From: CAYQQU01 sp964419545
GTDB lineage: Bacteria > Bacteroidota > Bacteroidia > Chitinophagales > Saprospiraceae
Length of the DNA stretch: 64,000 nucleotides
Direction: 5' to 3'
Assembly: GCA_964419545.1 (NCBI GenBank)
Contig: CAYQQU010000004.1
Coordinates: 97,007-161,006 of the forward strand
Of this stretch, positions 18,801-26,000 are shown piece after piece (within the stretch, counting starts at the first letter, position 1; every line of letters begins with the position of its first letter). Position numbers and translations under genes: made by a program. The notes under the pieces are model-generated. The model did no database searches and was not told the DNA's origin. It saw only the letters and a list, made by a program, of their open reading frames with translations.

Positions 18801-19803
18801 CGAGTTGTCCATCGATGCGCCACCGGCCGCCCGGGGTAGCGCCGGGACTGAGCAGATCGTCGAGGATCAGGGTGTCGCCCGACTGGCAGATCGGGTCGGG
18901 CGCCGTCCATGCGGCGTTGGCCGGCCCGCTGATGTGGATCTGGTGGGAGTCGCGGTCGTCACAAGGGAAAAAACCGACGATGTAAGTCAGGGTATAGTCG
19001 CCGGCTGGGTGATCGGCCGGGTCGAAGACGGAAGGAATGGGGACATCGTCCAATTGCCAGCTGCCGGTGTCATCGGTTCCGGCATCCAGATAATCGAAGA
19101 GGTCGATCGGGCCGTTGAGCGAGCATAAAGTATCGGGGGGCGTCCATCCGGCTTGCGGTAAAGGTTCGATCTCCACCAGTATGTTCAGGGTGTTTTCGCA
19201 GGGAGGATCGCCCAGGGTGTAGGATACGTTGTGAAAGCCGGCGCCGAGCAGGCCGGGGTTGAATTCCGGGATCGGATCGCCTTCCACTTCCCAATACCCG
19301 CCGGGATCGATGCCCGGACACAACATGATGAAGGGATCGAACGGCTGGGTGTTGACGCATAGCACCGTCGGGGGTTCCCAGCATGGGTCGGGCAGCCCCT
19401 CGATGACGATATTTTGCGTATGGCTTACCTGATCGGGGCCCGTGCCGACCGTGTAGGTGACGATCACCGTAGCGCCGGCCAGCGAGTCGGTGACCCATTC
19501 CCCGGCTTCAAAGACAGTACGGACAAAACCTTGTACCGTCCATTCGCCGCCGGGCGTTGCGCCGGGGTCCAGCAGGGTATTGAGGGGAAAGGAAGGGCTG
19601 GTGACGCAAAGGCCGACGGGCGCCGTCCAGGATGCGTTAGCGACAAGAGAAGCACGTTGGGCCGCGGCCCGGCTGGCGCCCCCCTTGCTGTTTATCCCTT
19701 GATCGTTGCTGTGGTGGCTGCCGTTGGCCTGGAGGGTTCCGGCAATCAATACCGCGTTGAACATCCACGCCAAGGCAAGCGATAGTTGCCTTTGATTTTT
19801 CAT
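12814..19803 (-). CDS. Giant T9SS type-B cargo protein with five compound PKD/FnIII modules
   Basis: This 2329-residue secreted protein starts at MKNQRQLSLALAWMF, a signal peptide; the frame extends 61 codons upstream without signal-like character. After an N-terminal set of short Ig-like units (each with WTAP or WTPPDTLC and a PGG-W repeat) come five modules of about 250 residues. Each starts with CPD/CPE, then has a WSGPGI domain, a PKD domain (FIAPDTICLGD, FNWDFG, GTYPVALTVSENGC) and a fibronectin-like unit ending in a Cys-rich SCSTLPCP-type linker; a sixth partial module follows. The end is a type-B C-terminal domain (VPNVFSPNNDGVNDGF, FSRWGELVFE, GVFTYTAKV), which directs T9SS export and surface attachment. 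It is probably an adhesin or matrix protein. The next T9SS gene, in the same orientation, lies 228 bp upstream. Confidence 0.9.
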   Translation of the reverse strand: MKNQRQLSLALAWMFNAVLIAGTLQANGSHHSNDQGINSKGGASRAAAQRASLVANASWTAPVGLCVTSPSFPLNTLLDPGATPGGEWTVQGFVRTVFEAGEWVTDSLAGATVIVTYTVGTGPDQVSHTQNIVIEGLPDPCWEPPTVLCVNTQPFDPFIMLCPGIDPGGYWEVEGDPIPEFNPGLLGAGFHNVSYTLGDPPCENTLNILVEIEPLPQAGWTPPDTLCSLNGPIDLFDYLDAGTDDTGSWQLDDVPIPSVFDPADHPAGDYTLTYIVGFFPCDDRDSHQIHISGPANAAWTAPDPICQSGDTLILDDLLSPGATPGGRWRIDGQLDSILPLSSDTGAYLLTYEAGPAGCADALTDTVFLAAGPAAAFSLSADTICLDESVLLTVDAIPPASALVDWQLSGGTTDPLLPADTFEIRWPDTGRKALVLSITDNGCTAVQRDTVTVLPVPDAPVPECGPATTGSLVVTWPELNDTVDYRVQITGLDTLVTDTNFVSLTNLEPGQTYEFFVQALHPQGCPSEEPTALICSTLPCPDLTISFPAIDTVCLTPQTTPFTLSVSLSYSNGGSGEWSGPGITDASTGLFDPQEAGAGTHTIIYRYTYLNCSWQDSLQIVVAASPAASFYAPDSVCVHQPTTLTFTGTAGPTAVFQWDFDGAEVIDGSGAGPYTLQWQTPGVKSISLTIIENSCQSAIFTQTVNVSAAPIPPTLHCWESPDAVEFFWDDPPSGDPELQQLAGPAGVFSSDTSFLVSGLDLDEAATIALTMDGTGGCADTTVTATCTAGPCPEIIIDFADYPVFCLPDAPAVLPLGVTLSNNQGDGLHQWSGPGIVDPANGLFSAAAAGNGDHQILFTYTEGLCEYTDTLPLQVYTRPDPSFIAPDTICLGDGAVVTYTGNAGPAAIFNWDFGEAEVVAGQTQGPYTLQWPAAGTYPVALTVSENGCASAAEEALIFVEAPLDTPQISCSANFSSVEFFWNPAPGLTYTGGTLEGPPGVFNTNQSYRIENLMPDQPVVFELTASGAGPCPDVIAIDSCSTLPCPDVTVAIDPVAPVCWSGAPDTLQLTYQLNGGSALGALTWSGPGIIDPANGRWRSDDSIVGSAVPIVLTYAEDVCIYTDTLYLNVLDQPEAGFVLSSPLCVEDTVQITFDGVAPPGADYIWDFDGGIAEPGFGPGPHWVFWPAAGVKNLSLIVDAGDCAADTATQELLLETILLLPTIDCQATVTELSFHWNEYPSAAGYEVNVLNGPAGSFIETTSYLIQGLQPEQEVQFEVTVLSNNTCPPVTVQQSCSTLPCPERQLEIAEIPPICAATAPEVIDLSFTIDGAEGTGQQTWSGPGIINAGQGLWQRSMDMSEQTIPITLTYSEGPCVYRDTLFIEIPPPPTVDFTAETPICETDTSQLTIISDLPQSASLLWHFGEGATVGPDEDWVFWNAPGSYTVALQVLVDNCPSDTVRRTVVVHPELAPPVISCSAEDSLLSLAWTPVDGAVGYELIHLEGSEGQFAGDFLYQVDGLSPGDSVTVEVVAYSGNDCPAVSSVVTCGTPLCPDLSIAIDSLPDICLDADADTLLNPGYTLTGDDGSGLVTWSGEGLLDAQAGIWSIAAGLSEGEIPIFVTYTEGICIARDTALLRVQARPTADFVLPDSICLGDTVDLSYAGNASPTAIFDWDFGGGEVDPGAAPGPYRITWNTAGAFPVSLTVSANGCVSEPVSRLIEVGAPLPLPEVECTTGYDSVTFSWTPAPAAAGYEVTLINGAGGQMTGANRYSVSGLLPEQEVMINLTALSPNSCPSPVVQAGCTTLACPEIDVRLTADTVICAGDSVGVTIGFSGNIDGPFDLTLVVADQPYLLSGLVSDTTLYFQPDGNTEVVISQAAWPAAPECSLNLPAPLTIVVLDAFSSGQPLPDLSICRGEERLITLADRLEGESGGGRWTDISTSPAGAGFDETAGALATAMLLPGAYRFEYAPPAGASCGPESSVVNIVVNERPVADAGPPGALTCSDTALVLGGPLTSTGPGLRYTWVSLTGSGPAMPAALNPVVTQPGLYRLRVEDIHSTCFDTSSVRISSEQYMLLPFLSVEPVLCHGDANGLIRVDTVEGGVGPYTYRLTGYPAQTTPVFSRLDDGVYQLEVRDANGCTGAETVFLDDPPPLSFQLTAQLGSDTLRVPQGSQVDLEVLADFPIDSIYWMPEELNEQESPTRKRYLVEKNVQISALAFDENGCLVFDALPLLVGISPQIYVPNVFSPNNDGVNDGFTLFTNHEVEEIENLRVFSRWGELVFERESFQPNDESLGWNGIFRGQPMGVGVFTYTAKVRLIDDSTRILGGDVLLLPR

Positions 19804-20031
19804 AATCGGTTGGTCGCCATAGGCGAACGCTGTGATTTTTCGGGTTTTCAGATTAAACAAATAGGGTAATAACTCATGTGCTCCCACAGAGCACCACAAC
19901 TGGGGAAGATGTTCGATCGTGGGGAATAGACCAGGAGTTAGCTGTTCATGGGTGGGGGAATCGAGGCGGCGGGTGCTACCGGGCAACAGCCGCAGCTTCG
20001 ATGATCAGGTCGGAGAAAATCTTATACGAAG

Positions 20032-23000
20032 TTAATCAATTAATGTCACATCTCCTTTCAATAAGACGATTGTTCCATCAATTAGTTCAACTTCCGTCCA
20101 ATATACAAAAACTCCGGGATTCATTTGCTGCCCCCGGTGGAGGCCGTCCCAGCCGTAAGTCGGATCATTGGGCGGGAAACCGTATTCTTCAAAGACCGGT
20201 TCTCCCCAGCGGTTAAAGATCTGCAGCACATTGACCTGTTTTACTGCATCCGTTTTGGCGTAAACCAAGAAACGGTCGTTAGTCCCGTCATTATTGTACG
20301 GGGAAAATGCGCTGGGCACGTATACCGGTGCTTCCTGGACGACCAGCATGATCTCGGTTTCTGCCGTACAGCCGTTCTGGTTTTCGACGGTCACCTGATA
20401 GGTCGTCGTTTCGAGAGGGCTGGCAAGCGGCTGCAGGCAATCGGTGCAGCTGAGGTGGCGCTCGGGCGTCCACTGCACCGAAGCGATTTCTTCGGCGAGG
20501 AGGTTGACCTCCACTCCGATCCGGTAGGTGTCGCCCAGGGTGATGACTTCCATCGGTTTGACGTAGAGGTTGACCGGCGTCGGCTCCGGGATCGTGACCA
20601 ACTCCTGGATTTCGCAGCCGTTGGCGTCCTGGACCACCACCCCGAACAGCCCGGGAGGAAGATCGGTAAAGGCATTCTGGCTGCCGAACGTATCCCCTGC
20701 GTCTACCGAATACAAGTAAGGCGGAACGCCCCCTTCCACGGAGGCGACCGTGATGGCGGCGCGGTCACCCGGGCAGTTGGGCGGTATGGCGTTGAGTTCC
20801 ATCGTTTCGGGAATCGTTTCGCTGACGAGGACCGCGTCGATGGCCGTACAACCGTTCTCCGTATTTTCCACCGTCAACTGGTACATGCCGGGGAGGTTGA
20901 TCAGGGGGCTCGTCGTCGTTTGGCCACTGACGATAAAACCGTCGTCGGTTGTCCATTCATAGGCGATGGCGGCGCCGCTTGAGGAGGCCCCGCCGTCGAG
21001 CGAAACGCTCGTTCGCTCACAGTGGAGCGACTGCTCGGGCCCGGCTTCCGCCAGCGGCGGCGTGGTGTTTTCGACTACGGTGACGCTTTCGCTGCTGCTG
21101 CAGCCGTTGTCCGGATCGGTGACCGTCAGCCGATAAAGACCGGCTACGGAGATGGTGATCGAGGTAGGGTTATCCAGCCCGATTACTTGTCCGGCGGCGT
21201 TGCGCCACTGATGTTCAAAGCCGGGATCGGCAAGTGCGGTAAGGGTAATGGCCGGTGTATCACAAGTGATGGCTGCCGGCGGAAGGATGGCTACCTCGGG
21301 CAGGTCCTCGTCCCGGCTGATCTGCACCTCGTCCGAAGCCTGACAGCCGTTGTCGGGATTGGTAACGGTGAGCAGGTAGAGGCCGGGCTCGTTTACTTCC
21401 GGGGTCAGGGTGGCGGCGCCGTTGAGTATTTGCCCTTCGCTGGTCGTCCAGAGATAGGTGAAGCCGGCGCCGGCTTCACTCGAACCGTTCAATATCAGGG
21501 ACGGCGAATCACAATCGAGCTGTATCTCCGGCCCGGCGTCCGCTGCGGGCGCGATGGTGTCCACGGCAACCGCTACGGAAGCGATTTGCGTACAACCGTT
21601 GTCGGTATCGGTCACCAAGAGCGTATACTGGCCGGCGGCGCCGACGGAGGGCGTAAGCGTATTCGCGCCCGTCAGGATCTGCCCGTCGTTCGTACTCCAG
21701 GAATAGGCGAGCGTACCGTTGCCTGTCGCTTCTGCGGAAAGCGTGCGCACCGGCGCCGCGCAGGTAATGGGAAGGGCGGCGGCAATGGTCGGCAAAGGAG
21801 CCAGGGTGTCGACTGCAATGCTCACTAGATCGGATTCGGTACAGCCGTTTTGCAGGTCGGTCACCTGCATTTCATAAAGGCCGGCCTGATTGATGACCGG
21901 CTGCGGCGTGTCGGCTCCTGCTATGATGCCGGGCCCGGACCAGTTGAAGGCTACATCGGCGCTGCCTTCGGAGGAGCCGCTGAGCGTCGCTTCCGGCGCA
22001 TTGCAGGTAAGGGTGAACCCAGGGCCCGCCTCGGCTGCAGGTGCGATGGTATCCACGGTGACGGTGGTGAGGTCGCTATTCGTGCAACCGGTATTGGTGT
22101 TGATCACGGTCAATTGATAGTCGCCGGCGCCGCCCACTTCGGGGCTGAGGGTTGCTGCGCCGGCCAGGATGAGGCCGTCGTCGGTCGTCCATTCGTAAAG
22201 AATGCCGGGGCCCGTTGCCGAGTTACCGCCATCCAGCGCCAGGGCCGGTGCATCGCAGGTGAGTGTGAGGGTGGGTCCGGCCTCGACTTGCGGCAGGTCC
22301 TGATCGGAGGTTACGGTCACGGCGGCGGTGGCCGAACAGCCGTTGGCGTTGTCCGTTACTTCGAGCAGGTACAGCCCGGCTTCTTCTATGGCGGGCGCAT
22401 TGCTGCCGGCGCCCGCTACAATGCTTCCGTTGTCGGTCGTCCAGATATAGGTAATGCTGCCGCCGGTGCTTGACTCGCCGCCGTCCAGCGTAATTACCGG
22501 GTCCTGGCAGGTCAGGACGGCCGGAGGCGCGATGGCCGCCAGAGGGACCTCAAAGTTTTCATCAATGGCTACGGTGCTCGTATCGGAGCAGAGACTGGCG
22601 GTGTTCAGCGCGACGAGCTGGTACAGGCCGGCCTGGTCGACCAGCGGATTCAGGGTATTGGCGTCTTGTAAAATATTGCCGTCGTCCGTTGTCCATTCGT
22701 AGGTGATGCCGGTTCCCTGGGAAGAGCCGGCGCCGTCGAGGGTGAGCACCGGCTGATTGCAGTTCAGGGTCGCTTCCGCTCCGGCTTCGGCCTGGGGCGT
22801 GGAGAAGTCTGCGGAAACCACCAGCTCGTCCTGGCTGGTGCAACCGTTATCGGCGTCGGTAACGACCAGTTGATAAGTACCCGGCTGGTCGATCGTCAGG
22901 GTGGATTCTGTGGCCCATGCTTCTTCGTCGCGGAGCCACAGGTAGGTTAGCGTGCTGCTCCCGGCCTCGATATCCGGGACGACGGAAAGCGAGGGTTGGC

Positions 23001-26000
23001 CGCAGTTGAGTATCCGGTCTGGGCCGACGGCTACCTCCGGCAGGTCGAGGCTTGCCGTTACCACTACGCTGTCGAGGGCGGTGCAGCCGTTGGCGGTATT
23101 CAGCACTTGCAGTACGTACCATCCACCCTGGTCGACCACCAGACTGGATAGCGTCGAATCTGTGGAAATCTCGCCATCTTCAGCACGCCACTCGTATACG
23201 ATCTCAGGGCCGCTGCTGCTGTTGCCGCCCAGGATCAGTTCCGGCTGGGTGCAATCCAGCTCCTGGTCCGGCCCGGCATCGGCCACCGGAGCGGCGAAAT
23301 CGGTATTTACCGTTACTGAGGTGCTCGCCGTACACTGGCTGGTGAGGTCGGTGATTTCCAGCGAAAAGAGGCCGGGCGTTTCCGTGGTCAGCGTGGTGAG
23401 GTCCTGGCCTTCCACCAGGCTGCCGTCGGGTTGCTGCCAGCGGTAGACGTAGTTCTGGCCCTGGGAGGAAGCCGTGGCATCCAGCGTGACGGCCGGATTG
23501 TCGCAATTCAGTATGGCGGACGGAGCGATGCCGGCTTCGGGCGTCTCGAAATTGGCGCTTACCGTTACGGTGTCCTGACTTACGCAACCGTTTTCGGTAT
23601 TGTTGACCGTGAGCACGTAGGCGCCCGGCTGGTCGACGGTAGGGGTGAGGCTGCCCGCGGGAAGCGTCAGGCCGTTATCGCTTTCCCAAACGAGCTCGAA
23701 GGGCGGCCCGCTGCTGGATGCCAGCGCCTGCAGGTTGTAGGTCGACTGTGCGCAGTTGATCAGGCCGTCGGGGCCGGCATCGGCTATCGGAGCGCTTTTG
23801 TCTTCGGTAATGAAGACGGAATCGGCGGTCACACAGCCGTTGGCGTTATTTTCTACGGTAAGGATGTAAAGGCCGCCCGTCGTTACGGTTGGCGTCAGGG
23901 TATTTTGTCCGCCGGCGATGGCGCCGTCCGGGCTCTCCCAGGCGTAGCTGAGATCGCCGCCCTGACTGGAGGCCAGTCCGTCGAGCGCGCCTTCCGGCAG
24001 GTTGCAGTCGAGTTGAAAACCGGTCCCTGCACTGGCCGTGGGATAGTTGAAATCTTCGGATACCGTCACGGAGGTCGTATCGGCGCAGCCGCTGTCGGCA
24101 TTGGTCACGACGAGCTGGTAAATGCCGGCGGCATCCGCTACTGCGACCGTGCTGTCGGCGCCGCCGGCGAGGTTGCCGTCATTGGTCGACCATTGGTAGG
24201 TGAATTCGGGGCCCTGGCTGGCGCCCGCGCTGCTGAGCAGGGTCTGCGGCTGGTCGCAGTTGAGTATATTCGCGGCGACGGCGGCAGCGACCGGAATTTC
24301 GAAGTCGGAAGAGACCACCAGGGTGTCGGCCGCGGTACAGCCGTTTTCGGTATTGGTAATCAGCAGGGCGTAAGCACCGGCCTGCTCGATGGTCTGGTCG
24401 AGTGTAGGCGGCAGGTCGGTCCCGTTGTCCGCCGTCCAGGCATACGTAAATTCCGGCCCGGTACTGGAGCTCCCGCCCGTAAGGGTGAAAGCCGGGTTGT
24501 CACAGTCAAGGGTCTGGTCAGGCCCGAGGTCAGCTACCGGCGCGGTTTTGTCTTCAGCTACGACAACGGAGTCGACGGCGGTGCAGCCGTTTTCCTGGTT
24601 GAAGACGGTGAGCAGGTAAAGGCCGCCGCTTTCTGCCTGCGGCGCCAGGGAGTTGAGGTCCCCGTTAAGCGATCCGTCTTCGGTCGACCAATCATAAGTG
24701 AAGTTATCTCCCTGGCTGGAGGCGGCGCCGTTGAGGGGACTGACCGGCAGGTCGCAGTTCAGTTCCAGGTCGGGCCCGGCCTCGGCGATGGGCGCCGTGA
24801 TATCCTGTTCCACCAGCACCGTAGCGGTGGCGATGCAGCTGTTGCTGAGATCGGTGACCGTAAGTACGTAGGCGCCGGGCTCGGTGACCACGGGTTGCAG
24901 GAGGGCGCTGGTGTCGAAGGGGTTGTTTTCGAGGCTGGTCCACTGTATGGCAATATTGCTGCCGTTGGTGGTGCCGCTTGCGTCGATGGTTACTTCTTCC
25001 ACGACGCAATTGAGCGTGGCGTCAACGGCGGCGACGGCCGTCGGGGCGTTGCTGTTCTCGGAGATCAGGACGGAGTCGATAGCGGTGCAGCCGTTTTCGG
25101 TATCGGTAACCGTGAGGAAATAGCCGGCCGGCTGAGTAACGACCGGGTTCAGCGATTCGCTCCCGCTTTGGATATTGCCGTCGGTCGTGGTCCATTCGTA
25201 GGTGAAAATCGCGCCGGTGCTGGAGCCGCTGCCGTCGAGGGTGGCGTCGCTGGTCTCACAGTCGAGTTCAAAATCGGGGCCGGCCTCCGCCAGGGGGCTG
25301 TCGGTATTTTGGCTGACCTCCAGGCTGTCGGTGCTGAAGCAGCCGTTGGTCGTATCGGTGATGGCCAGCAGGTAGGTTCCCGGCTGATCGGCGGTGGTGA
25401 CCAGGGTATCCGTCGCACCGGTAATGGCCCCGTCGGCAGTCGACCAACTGTACTGGTAGGCCGGTCCGGTGCTCGAAGCCGATGCGTCCAGTGCAACGGC
25501 CGGCTGGTCGCAGGTCAGCACGTCCGCCGGTTGCAGGGCAATGAGTGGGGCCGTCGTATTTTCAGCTACTTCGACGGTCGCTTCGCCGGAGCAGCCATTT
25601 TGATTGTCGGTGATCGTCAGCAGGTATTGTCCCGGAGCGTCAACGGCAGGGCTGAGCCCGTCTTCGCCGTCCGTAAAATTGCCGTTGTTGGTCGACCATT
25701 CGAGGGTAAATGAAGCGCCGCTACTGGAGCCGGTAGCGTCCAGGGTGACGCTGGTAAGGTCACAGGTCAGGGTATCGGCCGGAGCGAGAAGCGCGATGGG
25801 GGCCAGCGTATCCTGCAGGACGACCACCTCGGTGGTGTCGGTACAGCCGTTATCGCCGTTGGTAACGATCAATTGGTAGGTTCCCGGCGCATCGACGGTG
25901 GCTTCCGCCTCATCATCGGCGCCCGTCAGATTGCCGTCGTCGGTCTGCCAGGCAAACGAAGCGTTCGGCCCGCCGGTGGAAGCCTGTCCGCTGAGCGTGA

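Noticed and set aside
23431..25713. 760-codon open frame opposite the giant repeat protein
   Set aside because: Its repetitive content merely mirrors the Ig/PKD repeats on the other strand.
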